A DNA stretch of 64,000 bases from Paragorgia papillata (lineage: Eukaryota > Cnidaria > Anthozoa > Scleralcyonacea > Coralliidae): assembly GCA_035771165.1 (NCBI GenBank), contig JAWNZC010000366.1, forward strand, positions 75,001-139,000, read 5' to 3'. The notes under the pieces are model-generated. The model was given only the letters and a program-made list of their open reading frames with translations. It was not told the origin of the DNA and did no database searches. Within the stretch, counting starts at the first letter, position 1; every line of letters starts with the position of its first letter. This document shows positions 1 to 10,939 of the stretch, one piece after another. The translations under genes were made by a program, and so were the position numbers.

Positions 1-1143
1 CTGCTCGGTAAGTTTTATAATGCTTTTTGAAGGTTGGCATGACGCTCCAGTAGCTATCTTTACTAAATATACTTAGATAGTGAAGGGAAATTGTGATGGT
101 TGTCTAACTTGTCTTCGACTCTTCATTCATCTTTATGGAATCATTGATAAAATTGGCAAATTGTTTGTTAGAATGAGTCCTATTCTATGTGCCTACCAAA
201 GTATTAGTACTTTTTATTAACTATTTACAAAATGTTTTGCAGACTATTGAAATTATATGTTGCTGATCCATCTTCACGTGTAAGTGTTCTGAAATAGTTC
301 AAGACATATTAATAACAGAACAGCCGGAGAAGGACAAGATCTATTTACGTGAATGTGGTTTCATAGTGCGAAAGTGTTCCCCAGTGTACAGAGAATTCAC
401 AGTAACCATGTATACTATTATGCTGGCGTACGTCGTATCCTTTCCAGTGATATTCTTTCCAGTGATATCCTTGCTCATCATGGTTAGTATTTTTATAATA
501 AGCTTATCATTTGTCAGACATTGTTCCCACTTCCCAGCAAGTTTCAATTAAACTTCAGAATATAGGCCATGGGGTTATTTCTGTTCAAGGGCTTGTTTAC
601 GGGGGTGCTTATTTTCGAGAATTTTGAGTTTCAAAATTGGTCTATTTTGTTTACACATAACGTATTAGTTATATACAGTATTATGAAGAATCCAGTATTA
701 TATAAAATATGGGCTTATAATATTCGGGGGTGCTTAAATATTGGAAGGATATTTGCACCTTAGCTCGCTGCGAGTGCTTTTATCTATTTAAAACAAACTC
801 ACGAGCATTCTGATTGGATGCAAACACTCGCAGCGAGCTTGCGGGTTGATTCTTGTGATTAATAGAAAAGAGGCTTAAGATGTGAAGCCCTGATCAAACA
901 AGCATGAGAGTGGACAAGAGTCACTACTCTTGCTATTGTTTGATACAAACTCATCAACTCTTTCTATATGCACTCTCATCAACTTTGAAGTTTGAACCGG
1001 TTCAAATTTGTTGAGAGTCAATGAGACTTTTGGCTCGTTTGACTGCTCGTGAGGGTTGCATGAGAGTTGAGAGTCAAACCTTCATTAAATCAGCAGGGGT
1101 AGAAATACACACAAACAAATTGTTAACATCAGTTTTTGTTTAG
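1..1143 (+). other. Upstream part of the pseudokinase gene, mostly intronic; two possible tiny exons
   Basis: No long ORF here looks real. The first seven bases are followed by a perfect GTAAGT donor at 8-13. A second candidate exon (243-279) lies between a TTTTGCAG acceptor and another GTAAGT donor, and one frame of it is open (LLKLYVADPSSR). Both would belong to a plus-strand gene that begins left of the window and reaches the pseudokinase exon at 1144. The rest, including an inverted CTCGCTGCGAG / CTCGCAGCGAG pair near 765-840, shows nothing I can name. The exon calls rest on splice signals only. Confidence 0.35.
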
Positions 1144-1904
1144 GTAATGAAGAAGTTTGTCAAGAAATCCCAAAGAGTTTATTCATTAAAAGGGAGGAGT
1201 TGCTTGAACCCCACTCTGAAGAGCCTATTTATGATTTTGATAATGGTGTGGCATCAAATATACAAATGAGAAGTTTTAGAGGAATTTGTGTTGCTGTAAG
1301 AGAGTACAAAAGTGACATAACTGCTGAAGCAAAAGTGGTACTAAGTTTGCCTTCCCATCCATGTCTTCCACTGCTCGTGCGTATGTGTTGTGATTTTCCA
1401 CCATTTCTAGTAGTCACCAAATTTTATGGTGTCTCCAGATTAGGTGTGATGCTTTCACTTGCCGCTGCTTTAAAGGAAAACACAAGAAAAATTACTGCTA
1501 AACAGTGGTTATCAATCCTGCAAAATATTGCCCGAGGTCTTCTTCACATGCATATGAATGGGTTTTGTCATGGAGAGCTTCTGCCTTCCAACATAATTTT
1601 GCATAAGAAATGGGGTACGTCTAACATTCTGCAGCCAGTTTTCCTTAATCTTGAGAAGGCAAGACGGATAACATCAACACTCAACAAGGATAACAGCGAG
1701 GCCACTGCCAATGATATCAACATGTTTGGGTGCTTGATGGAAAGCATTAGATGCATAATAAATCCTGTTGCATGCGACTCTTTAGGAGCAATTGCTGAAA
1801 TATTGTTGAAGGTGCCATATACAGAACACTCCATGCTAATGGCAGATATTGTACATTGTTTAAATAATATCAGGTATGACACCATTTGTACCGATTCATT
1901 TTGA
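1144..1904 (+). CDS. Protein kinase-like (pseudokinase) domain, terminal exon
   Basis: The open frame runs from a TTTAG acceptor (ending at 1143) to a TGA, about 250 residues. It reads as a protein-kinase fold. The N-lobe has VAVRE where the ATP-binding lysine (VAVK) is expected, followed by an EAKVVLSLPSHPCLP stretch typical of helix C and strand 4. The C-lobe has HGELLPSN in place of HRDLKPxN, and no DFG, the equivalent stretch reading FLNLEKAR. Three catalytic positions are therefore changed, so this is probably a pseudokinase used for binding rather than phosphorylation. An AATAAA at 1977-1982 could be its poly(A) signal. The gene converges on the GTF2I-domain gene (2780-7326), and both seem to lie in the left arm of the KDZ transposon, so it may be cargo. 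Earlier exons lie upstream or outside the window. The fold is clear; the role is unknown. Confidence 0.62.
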
Positions 1905-2197
1905 AAATGAATGTTAGAAAATTGCATTTTTTGCTAAATGTTCTTCAGTAAAAAACCTCTAGTTATCTTATATTTTAATAAATTACACTCTACAGTAGAT
2001 ATACCTATAATGTAACTGTATTCACAAGAACAATGCAACATTTTTTAATAAAGTATTTCTTAACAGTCTACACTCTAGTTTTAGAAGTAATATGTAATAA
2101 ACAGATCAGGAACTAGTCATTTATTTATGACCTATGGGATAACTGTACTACTATAATTTGTAGGTCAGAAAATTCCATAGAGTATAAATACTTGTAA

Positions 2198-2635
2198 GTA
2201 GAGTACTGCATAGGCAGTATGACAGTTTTGAGTTTACTATGTCATTTTTGCTTTGATGTACATATGGAAAATTTTATGGAAGTTCTAACTTTCACCCACA
2301 CTGGCCAGGCCTCTTTTGACATTTGTTGATTTGAACTCACATGTTTGAGACGCTGGTCCAACACTCAACCAAAATGAGTCACCAATCTTGAAATTTTTGG
2401 CAGTGACTGTGTAATGTGTTTCTCTCAGGATGATTCTGTAATAGAACTACCTGTAATACTATTACAGAAAATTGAAAAGGTTGTAGAAAAAATGTAAGTA
2501 AAATTGTAAAGTAAAGTTTGCAGAATGTTTCGAGTCGAGCCGTTCATCACACATTTACTCTCTTCTTCAAATTCTCAGCAGTTTACAACCTTTTCGATTT
2601 TCTATATTCTAAACACTGCCTATGCAGCACTCTAC
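2198..2635. mobile_element. MITE with TIR around GTAGAGTxCTGCATAGGCAGT
   Basis: The arms at 2198-2220 and 2612-2635 are near-perfect inverted copies (GTAGAGTACTGCATAGGCAG versus GTAGAGTGCTGCATAGGCAG). No transposase is inside. A related end, AACACTGCCTACGCAGCACT, recurs near 4930-4953 inside an intron of the neighbouring gene, so the family has at least two copies here. A TTTCGAGT..TTCATC stretch sits beside this end in both copies. Confidence 0.55.
2280..2390 (-). repeat. tRNA-like SINE-type sequence
   Basis: On the minus strand, a box-A-like stretch (GGTTGAGTGTTGGACC) is followed about 30 bases later by a box-B-like GTGAGTTCAAATC, the layout of an RNA polymerase III promoter in a tRNA-derived SINE. 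It lies inside the MITE at 2198-2635. There is no complete cloverleaf, so this is not called a tRNA gene. Confidence 0.35.
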
Positions 2636-2779
2636 TGTTTTGTGATATTATTATACTTCATAAATAATGACCAGTCCTATATAGTTGCAATCAACTTTTT
2701 ATATAAAATATACTAAGGAAGGACATTTGATATTTACAGTTATATGCTTACAAATTAAAATGACTAATTGAGCATACAA

Positions 2780-5750
2780 TCAAAAGAATCCTTGCTCTTC
2801 AAGGCAGGTTAAAACAGGAAAGTCAAAGTCAACGGGAATACTGATTTTTGACCCCTCTTGGACTGAAATGTGTCTTTTCAATCTCAGTGATCCCAATTCT
2901 ACACTTTGTGAACACACTACATTTAAGGCAGAGATACATATCTTTCTTTTGCTGACCACAAGTTTATATTCCAACTTTGATGTACTCTTGTCAAGCCAGT
3001 GTCCCCAGACCTTATCTTCTGGGTTCAACCCCTCAAGTTCTGAAGATTTACCAGGATAGTAAAAGAGCCAATACGGCTCTTGAGTGTCAGTATATACTGG
3101 CAAAACATAACCTTTATGCATCATACTACTCTGATAATTAGCAACAAGAGATGTCATGGCATCCTTTTCAAAATGTTCACTTAAATCTGTTATCAACATA
3201 TTAAATTCACTCTCTAGCAGGTCAAAATTTGAGACTTCCAAATCTTGCTCTGCAATAAGTGCTTGTTTTGACAAACATGCAGCAACTTTATCATCATCAA
3301 TAATCTTGTGCAAAACCCTGCAATATGCTGTTTGCTTGCTGGTGGTTGGTTGTTGCCCCAATCGGTCAAATTCTTTTTCCTCTTCTATTTTGAAGTTGAT
3401 TCTGTCAGCATTCCTCATAATTTCTTGGATTTGTTTCGATCCATATCCTGTAGGCTTCTTAAATGTTAGGCCATCGGGTAAACCTGTAACCTCAAAATTA
3501 CCCCTGGCATATGGCACACGGAAAAATGGTTTACCATAAGCCTCACCTACAGTATGATAAGAAATTATATACACTAAGTACTCTTCAAAAAAATCCATAC
3601 TATAGAAGATAAAGGGAACAATGGGGCTTAAGTTTATGTCACACTTTCATTATTACTAACAAGCCTCACTTTCACATTAAAGAGCATGGGGTAACAAAAA
3701 TTCAGTTGAGTTCAAAAACCCTCTTACTGTACTTTTGAAGTTATCTCAGATTGACTATTATAGCTCATGACATCTTATATCATTGAGGATTGATGGTGAC
3801 AAGTGACAACAAATATGTGACTTAAAACTTGCATAAGCTCCATTAACCCCTTCCTGCTAACAGTAGGCCAGCCTCAACAGAACAAAATCATCTGGCATTA
3901 GCCAAAATTAAGTCTGCCATTAACCAGTGAGAATAAAATAATGAGGGCTGTGTGAGTGTCATACAGGAATGGGTTAAACACCATAGATATCATACATAAA
4001 ATTAGAGGGGCGAATTGGTCAACCAATAGACCTTATTCATAAATTGCAACCAATTTATTATTATTTTATGTGCACACATGTTAATTGAACCCTCTAGCCT
4101 CGGTATCAAGTGGGAGATTCCATAAAGGATTTTTACTCTCAAACAAGGCTAGGGGTGGGGGCAATTTATATAATAATAAATTAGCCACCATTAATTTAAG
4201 GTATATAATAATGTATATTGAAGGCTGACATCTTGGACTTTTTGGAGGGCAAAATACATGTAACAAATCTGGTTATAAACTACCTGCTCCCAGACTTTTC
4301 TTGCTATTTGGGAGCTTTCAAATAGCAAGAAAAGGTCTGGGACCATGTAGTTTACATCCAGGTTTGTTATCTTGTCCCACAAAATAAGTTTGACTGGAGT
4401 TTTATACTTACTGTACTTTCTGTTATACAGTGCTGCAACATCAGCAATTTGGTATTTGTTTCTTTCAGGATTATCTGTTAAAACATATTTAAACAAAATT
4501 ATTGGGAACATCCATGAGATAAATGATTAATACAGTACTGTAATAGATATCACATGTTTAAAGATCTTGATACTTCTGACAAATGAAATAGTGCTATGCT
4601 TACCAAAATAATCCAAGAAATGTAAAGCAATTTTAGTTTGCTCATTCAGGAATTCTAGTCCTCTACTTGTGCCAAATTGGCTAACTTCTCCAGATTCAGT
4701 CTCTAACAACAGCAATGATGCCTCACAACCAAGACTTTCCAAATATGCTAACTACAAAAAGAACACAATTTAGACAAGTTACACTAAATACTAAATACTG
4801 ATAATAAAGCACCACTGGACATTTTCTACTACCATAATAGCAAAGTGAAATGGTGGTAAACTGCCTAGTAGAATTTGAGCAACAAAATACTGACATTTCG
4901 AGTGGAACCCTTCATCTTGGAGTAAAACGAACACTGCCTACGCAGCACTCTACTTTTTTATTTTCCACTATTACTAACTTAATGACTACATTTAAGAGCG
5001 CCAAGTGACCATTCCTGCCTAAAACAGCCTAAAATATTCCATTCTGGCTAATACTAGATAATCTTATACAGCAGAAGGAATTGGAAGGGGCTGGTTGAGG
5101 CCAAACATGGCAAGAAGCCTAGAGTAACAATCAGATATCAATACATGTACCTGTGAAACAAGTTGCATTCTTGCTTTAAATATTTGATGTTTTCTTTGTT
5201 TTTCACTCAATTTGCTGACATCAAATTGTGGTAAATCTTTAGCCTTTTCATTCCACATAGTACATTCATCTGTTGACAAAGAGTTCCATTTGTCCACACT
5301 GAATTTCATTCTTTCTGGATTTGTTAATAGATGTTTACACTCATCTAATTTGCAAATATAAAAACAAAATATAATAATTAGTACAAGTGAGCTGTATTGA
5401 AAATATTTACACATGTATGTAGAATTCACATCGTATTTATTGTTGCCTCTTCTCACTGCCACTTCTCTTCTTAGCCTTCTTCTTTTGGTCTTTTTCCATA
5501 GTAAGATTAATGTACATTTTAGCTGAAACCATTAAGTTTTCTGGCAAAGATTTGTAATCGTAAATTATAATTTGCTGATGTAAATTTATATAATTTGAAC
5601 AATCTAACAAGTTAGTTACCAGTACCCTGCTATCCTAACCGCACAAGTTGCGGATTTGTTTCATATATATATATAGATAGATAGGTTCCAAGCTACACTG
5701 ATGAGCTGTAGAACAGCAAAACACGTGTCTGTAGATTGAACTATATACTG

Positions 5751-5782
<32 letters not shown>

Positions 5783-7326
5783 ACAGGTTTCAGAATCACT
5801 TTCAGGTTTTCATCTCGCATGTAAGTGGACTCCATGCATGCCGAGATTAGCACCCTCACCCAGGGCTTGGGGATTAAAGACTTAGCTTGGGAGAGAAAGA
5901 GTTAAAGACATTTTGGCCATTCAGGTGAAAGGTAAAAGCTTAAAGCTTTTGTCAGCATATAGTAGGGCTATACTTTTTGTCTGGCATAGATAGTAGGGCA
6001 GTATAATCACCTGAATTCAGCATGGTGGAACAAAACAAATTGTATCCTGTACATGCACGTTTGGCAGGTTGTTGTACAGGTGCACTTTCTTGTTCATGTG
6101 TGTCCATAACACTTGCCTTCCTTTTCCTTTTTTCATTGCCAATCCATTTCAAAAGTTAAAAAATCAAGAATCCATTGATATATTTATTTAACTAATTTTC
6201 CTTTCACCTATCTCTAACATAGCATTAGAGGAAACCTCAGTACAGTAATACACATGATGCCTTTACTTGGACACAAGGTAAACACACAGTCCACTCCCGC
6301 AATCATAAAACATATGTGCTTTTAAATGCATATTTTGAGTTTCACATAAAATCCCAAAATGACATCACATAATTGGACTACTGTACATGTATTAGTAATA
6401 TTATTGGCTGTTTTAGCATTGGAATAAGAGTTTAGTAGGGTTATGATTCAGATAAGTAGGGTTATGATTTGGGTTATGGTTATGATAAGTAGGGTTAGTT
6501 TAATAATATCTAGAATGATATCTGATAACAGTACCAGTATATAGAATTAAGTCAGTGTGAGAAAAATATTCTGAAATCTGAATATGTTTCACAATCGCCA
6601 GTGGCCATCTTGGAAACATATATCAGGCCTGAGGCTGTGAGACATCAGTGAGATTGCTTTAATTTGCCTTTGAAATTTAATTTTATTTATATCTTTACGG
6701 TTTGCTTATGTTGTTAAATGTTAATGAGTGAAAATTTGATATTTTATATTAGATTTAATACTACAATATACTACAAAATAGCAGACATAATTCATATTTT
6801 GTAAAAAACAGTCACCAGCATATTAAATCATAAAAGGGCAGAATAAAAGATAACAAAAAGGAATGGAACTCTTGTAAACCAAGTTCTAAACATGACCCGA
6901 TTACCACGAGGCACGAGATATACACATAAAAGCATATACGAAACAAAAACAATCTTTGGTGAGTTTGGTCTACACTCTACATTACCTAATGACGTGTGTT
7001 CGAGTCGCACACTGAGGGGAACCTTTGCTTTGTTGTGATGTTATGCTTATTTGTTAGTGATAACTAGCCTTTAACAGTTAATAGACTGGACGTAGTCAAT
7101 AGAGTAGACTGTAGTTTACTATATTTATATAAAACAATAGTATGGTATAAAAACTTACCTTCACTTTATCAAAGCTTGTATCAGCTTTATTTGCAGCCTC
7201 AGCAATAACAGCTCGCATATTGGCTCCAGTCGAGGTCATCCCTTTCTCAAAATATTTGCCAAGTATTTGCTTTTGCTGCCCATTTAAAACTTCGTAACAT
7301 GTTGCTCGGGAACTACCGGCCGCCAT
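2780..7326 (-). CDS. Homeodomain-like / HMG-box-like / GTF2I-repeat protein, six exons, putative KDZ-transposon cargo
   Basis: Six minus-strand exons can be joined with GT-AG signals and consistent phase: 7326-7159, about 6150-6011, 5344-5151, 4751-4604, 4474-4412 and 3546-2780, roughly 490 residues. Exon 1 starts at an ATG 55 bases inside the left 95-bp TIR. Exons 1-2 encode a helix-rich segment ending ..FDKVK + KWIGNEKRKRK, like the last helix of a homeodomain. Exons 2-3 carry KRACTGYNLF.. and WNSLSTDECTMWNEKAKD, matching an HMG box. Exons 5-6 join exactly through a GTF2I-type repeat: VAALYNRKYS + EAYGKPFFRVPY, then VTGLPDGLTFKKPTGYG and the IQEIMRNADRINF helix. The last ~190 residues are unrecognised. 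The exon 2 acceptor lacks an AG (CTTTTGAA where ..TTTAG is expected), so this copy may be damaged. A DNA-binding role, perhaps transposon regulation or targeting, is inferred. Confidence 0.72.
3843..3977. mobile_element. piggyBac-type MITE (TTAA target site)
   Basis: A 135-bp non-coding element is bounded by TTAA on both sides. Its inverted ends are CCCCTTCCTG and CAGGAATGGG. TTAA duplication with CCC/GGG termini is typical of piggyBac-derived MITEs. It sits in the last intron of the GTF2I-repeat gene. Confidence 0.6.
4258..4372. repeat. Long imperfect hairpin in an intron
   Basis: Two arms of about 50 bases (about 4258-4310 and 4318-4372) are reverse complements with few mismatches, around an 8-base loop GGAGCTTT. 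The core pair is CTTTTCTTGCTATTTG / CAAATAGCAAGAAAAG. It lies in the intron between exons 5 and 6 of the GTF2I-repeat gene. The long open frame crossing it (up to 4511) extends the real exon at 4474-4412 past its GTAAGT donor and is not all coding. Confidence 0.6.
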
Positions 7327-7380
7327 TTTGTTCGAGTTCGAACATGTGCCTGCTCATACCCAATGCAGTTTGTCCGCGCG

Positions 7381-7475
7381 CCAGATTGCTTAGATTACAA
7401 TCTGGCACGCTTCGATGCGTCGTTCTAAATTTTAGAACTTACGCTTTAAGCGTTTTAGAATCGGTGAAACGGGTG
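7381..7475 (-). repeat. Left TIR of the large KDZ-type transposon (95 bp)
   Basis: These 95 bases are identical at every position to 52031-52125. Read outward-in on the minus strand they start CACCCGTTTCACCGATTC. Directly outside lies 7476-7482, which reads GCGAGAA on the minus strand; the same heptamer flanks the right copy at 52126-52132. The TIR holds three small palindromes (CGCTTTAAGCG, TTCTAAATTTTAGAA, CCAGATTG..CAATCTGG). Because the element's ends should be inverted but lie here in the same orientation, one arm has been flipped since insertion. Confidence 0.9.
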
Positions 7476-8649
7476 TTCTCGCGGCCTGGCCGATGTGTGA
7501 TATCAAAGTCATATTCCTGGAGGGACAGGATCCACCGCGCTAGTCTGCCTTTAGGCTCTCGTAGCCCTTGTAGCCACTTTAAACATTGATGATCAGTCAC
7601 CACGTGAAATTTCTTCCCCAGCAGATATGGTCTCCAGTAGTGAATGGCCCACACAATTGCCAAACACTCTTTTTCGGTCGTGGAGTAGTTTTTTTCAGCT
7701 GATGTCAAGGTTCGGCTGGCGTAAGAAACCACGTGTTCGGAAGACCTGGGATGTTGAGACAGCACTGCTCCTATGTCACTAGCGTCGGTGTATACGGTGA
7801 ATGGAACCGTGAAATTTGGCAAGGAAAGGATGGGTGAGGTGGATAGTCGATTCTTCAGGTGAGTAAATGCTCCCTCTGCCGTCATCGTCCAAGTAAAGTC
7901 TCGACCACCTTTTGTTAGCCCGTGCAGGGGAGCTGCTATATCAGCGAAGTTACGGACATATCTGCGATAGTAAGATGCCATTCCAACAAATGCTCTGACG
8001 TCGGACAAAGAAGAAGGAGTGGGAAAATCCTGAACTGCTTGGACTTTCTCTGGATTTGGGCGGATACCCGTTGCGGAGACAATGTGGCCCAGGAACTGCA
8101 CTGACTCTTTTCCAAACTGACATTTTGATCTTTTAATCTTCAGCCCTGCTTCTTGAATTCGTTGAAGAACTTTCTCAAAGATGTTCTGATGTTCCTCCCA
8201 CGTATCGGCAAAAATAATGTCGTCAATAAATACCATACAACCGTTAATCCCGTGAAGCAGTCTTGTCATCATGCGCTGAAAAGTAGCCGGGGCGTTCGTC
8301 AGACCAAAGGGCATCACAGTAAACTCGTAATGGTTGGAGCCGACGCTGAATGCCGTCTTTGGGATATCTTCTTCTCTCAGAGGCACCTGCCAGTAGCCTG
8401 ATGCCAGATCTAATGTGCTGAAGTAGCGTGCACCACCAGGCTTATCAAGGATCTCATCTACTCGTGGCATCGGATAGCATCCTTTCTCGTGACCGCGTTT
8501 AAGCGTCGAAAGTCAACACAATATATATATATATAGTCACCGTCCTTTTTAGGGGCCAGTACAATCGGCGACGACCATGGGCTATTGCTTGGCCTAATGA
8601 GACCTCGGGTAAGCATTTCTTGCACTTGTTTTTCCACGACTTGATTCAA
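7476..8649 (-). pseudogene. pol: Ty3/gypsy reverse transcriptase and RNase H, cut off by the transposon
   Basis: The minus strand encodes the middle of a Ty3/gypsy polyprotein. The RT part opens with a VEKQVQEMLTRGLIRPS segment and the SPWSSPIVLAPKKDG motif, and its active site reads FIDDI. The RNase H part has FTVYTDASD, TEKECLAIVW and VVTDHQCLKWL. The frame is intact up to HRPGREN, where the 95-bp TIR interrupts it; the matching continuation (NSNADALSRF) is at 52126 on the other strand. An ATATAT microsatellite at about 8520-8535 lies in the 5' part of RT and breaks the reading there. No envelope gene is present. It is a dead copy. Confidence 0.9.
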
Positions 8650-8839
8650 ATGGACAGGAGTCCTGAAGGCCGTTGTTTTACTGGTCTCCTGTCTCCGGTC
8701 TCAATGGAATGTTCAGCGTCACGAGTTCTTCCTAACGGGTCATCCGGTCCATTTACAATTACATCCGAGTATTTCTCCAGCAGAACTGTTAATTTGTTGA
8801 TAGTTGGTGCTGCTGATTCAATTAGCAATGGCGTTTCTC

Positions 8840-9230
8840 CCGATTCCCATGATAATCGCCCGTGTCCCACATCTACTACCATTCCCATCGCTTTCAAAAA
8901 ATCAGCACCCAGAATGCACTGATTCTGCATGTTTACTACCACAAATGTGTGGACCACGTTCAGATCGCCTATTCGTAAGGAAATATCAGTCATACCAATC
9001 ACGTGAAGACTCTCTCCACCCACCCCTCGCGCTCGTAGCTTGCACTGTCTTATTGGTTTAAAGACAATATAGTAGCACTAGTATCACAAGCTAGTATCAC
9101 TAGCGACACGGTCGCTCCCGTATCGACAAGGCATCGTTGATGTTGACCTAACGTACCTTTGATGAAAACTGCAGTTGGCGAGACACTGTTAATCGATATG
9201 GCGCGGTCTTCGCGGGCTGACCCTTGGCCT
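8840..9230 (-). pseudogene. Ty3/gypsy aspartic protease region, frameshifted
   Basis: The minus strand carries the retroviral-type protease active site LVDTGATVSL near 9130-9100 and the later ILGADFL motif near 8900. The two are in different frames. Between them, near 9060-9110, a short duplicated stretch (AGTATCACTAG type) marks where the frame was lost. The region lies between the gag zinc knuckles and RT, as in normal Ty3/gypsy order. Confidence 0.75.
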
Positions 9231-9953
9231 ACTTGCGGGTCAGCCCTAGCTTGGTAGTTTCCCTGATTCAGTTGTTGTGGAGCCTGATAACGATTCTGAC
9301 AGTCTCGAGCGAAATGTCCCAGTTGACCACAGACGAAACAGTAGTTTTCATTTCGGCGTTGCCCACGGGCATTTCGCTGTTTGGTTTGGCGACAATCGCT
9401 TGCGAAATGACCTACTCGGCCACAGTTGTAACACGAACTGCGTCTCCCTCGACGGGGGTCCATCGTTCTCACTGCTGCCACTTCGCTCATGCTGTTCACT
9501 GACGCTGAAAGCTGGTTCACTTTCTCGGTGAGGACCTGAACGCTCTCTGTTAGTTGGCTGACCATGATGGATTCTCTGCTGGTTACTTGTTGGGGGTGAA
9601 CCGTCGTCTGATTTACATCAGGATTGGCATTCGTCGATGACAGCTCGGGTGTCAAATCAAGCTGTTGAGCAATTTTCACAGTCTCCTCGTATGTCAGATT
9701 AGGTCTCTGAAATAATTCTCTTCTCAGCGCCGCTGGAGATCTTTCAATAAATTGTTGTTTGAGAAGGGTATTTCTCTCGTCATTCGCGATCTTGGGCATT
9801 GCTCGGCTGAGTAAAGTTTCCAAGCCATAAGCGAAAACTTGGATATCTTCTCTGGGTGTTCGTGCGCGTCGACGAAACTCCATCATGGCAATATGTTTGC
9901 TTGTCGCATCACCACCGAATGCTTCATTGATCGCCTCTGTTAAGGTCTTGAAG

Positions 9954-9984
<31 letters not shown>

Positions 9985-10179
9985 GTCGTCTCCAAGGCGC
10001 TCGAACACGGCGAAAGCTTTCCCCGACCGCAGTGTCGGTAAACGCTTCAACATTTCCTCTGCTTTCCATCCATTCGCCGTTGAACACAATTCGAATATGC
10101 GCAACCAGAGCCCGAAATCACCATCCGAAAAAGTTTCTGGAACAGCCAAGAGGCTTGCTCTTGTTGATGTTGTTGTCAT
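9231..10179 (-). pseudogene. gag: Ty3/gypsy gag with two CCHC zinc knuckles, broken by a TTTC microsatellite
   Basis: Translation would begin at an ATG at 10179, 20 bases inside the 5' LTR. The capsid region includes FRRRARTPREDIQVFAYGL and a Y/F-rich C-terminus. Two zinc knuckles follow, CYNCGRVGHFASDC and CFVCGQLGHFARDC. A run of TTTC repeats at 9956-9984 has expanded inside the gene, adding lysine/glutamate codons and changing frame, so 10179-9985 and 9955-9231 are read in different frames. Gag would package element RNA; this copy cannot make an intact protein. Confidence 0.85.
9956..9984 (+). repeat. (TTTC)n microsatellite inside gag
   Basis: About seven TTTC units interrupt the gypsy gag frame. 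It is young relative to the element, because the flanking gag sequence on both sides is still readable. Confidence 0.85.
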
Positions 10180-10198
10180 CCTGGTCACGGCACCAAAA

Positions 10199-10377
10199 TG
10201 TAGTATAACGCACAACTACAAAGAACACTCAAATAAATCTCTTTAATAAAAATACACCCTAATACACAGCTCCCAGTCAAGTCACGAATGTGTTCACAGT
10301 CTGTGTTCACTGTCATTCAATATCCTCGTAATCTAATCCCTACGTCATCACCCACTTCACGCCCTCGCATATTCTAA
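10199..10377 (-). repeat. Ty3/gypsy 5' LTR
   Basis: This is the reverse-complement partner of the 3' LTR at 53756-53935. I count two substitutions and one missing base in the first two positions over about 180 bases. The 3' edge (..TACTACA) is followed by TGGTGCCGTGACCAGGAT, where a primer-binding site is expected. The outer edge abuts AGTCC (GGACT on the minus strand) at 10378-10382, the same 5-bp duplication found after the 3' LTR. Confidence 0.9.
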
Positions 10378-10382
10378 AGTCC
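10378..10382 (-). repeat. Target-site duplication of the gypsy element (GGACT)
   Basis: GGACT on the minus strand matches GGACT at 53936-53940. It shows that the two distant gypsy halves were one insertion. Confidence 0.85.
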
Positions 10383-10939
10383 GAAGTAGCTCGATCAATC
10401 AGCACGCGCGATTTTCTATAATCACCAGTGTATTTATACTAAGTAACCTTATTACTTTTTTTTTGTTAAGCCATTACACTGAAGAATCAGCCATCCAAGA
10501 GCATATTTTCATTGTAACAGGTAAACTATATTGACCTGAAATTGCTTTTAAGAAAAGAAACAGTATATAGTGAAAGATTGTATCCATTTTATGCAGTGCA
10601 CTTTTTTTTTCAGAATGGAAATCAAATTCATACGTTTTAGTTGAGTTGTGGTAACTGTTAAGTAACGGATAAGTCCTCTATACGTCTGAATCAAGAATGC
10701 TTTGTAAAGTAATGTAAGCATCTTCGGCATTTTCAAGAGTTATTTCCATAGGCAAAATAACTTGTGCTTCTCGGTGAAAATCGTCTGCAAGATAATGAGG
10801 AAGTTCGTCATGAAACGCATTTTCATCAGCCAATACCTCCAGGTCGTTTTCATTTGCCTCAAAACCAGCTTGACGAAAACCTATAATGGACAAAATAGAC
10901 TGTTTATATTTCTGGAATGAAAAATCTATCATTCAACTA

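Noticed and set aside
4081..4411. Open frame extending past exon 5 of the GTF2I-repeat gene
   Set aside because: It crosses a long hairpin, and the GTAAGT donor at 4411 gives a far better GTF2I repeat when spliced to 3546.
6960..7020. tRNA-like T-arm (GTGTGTTCGAGTCGCAC)
   Set aside because: A good five-pair stem and seven-base loop, but no D-arm, anticodon arm or acceptor partner upstream.
7476..10377. An endogenous retrovirus with env
   Set aside because: Neither half contains an envelope gene; integrase is followed by a purine tract and LTR, as in ordinary Ty3/gypsy elements.
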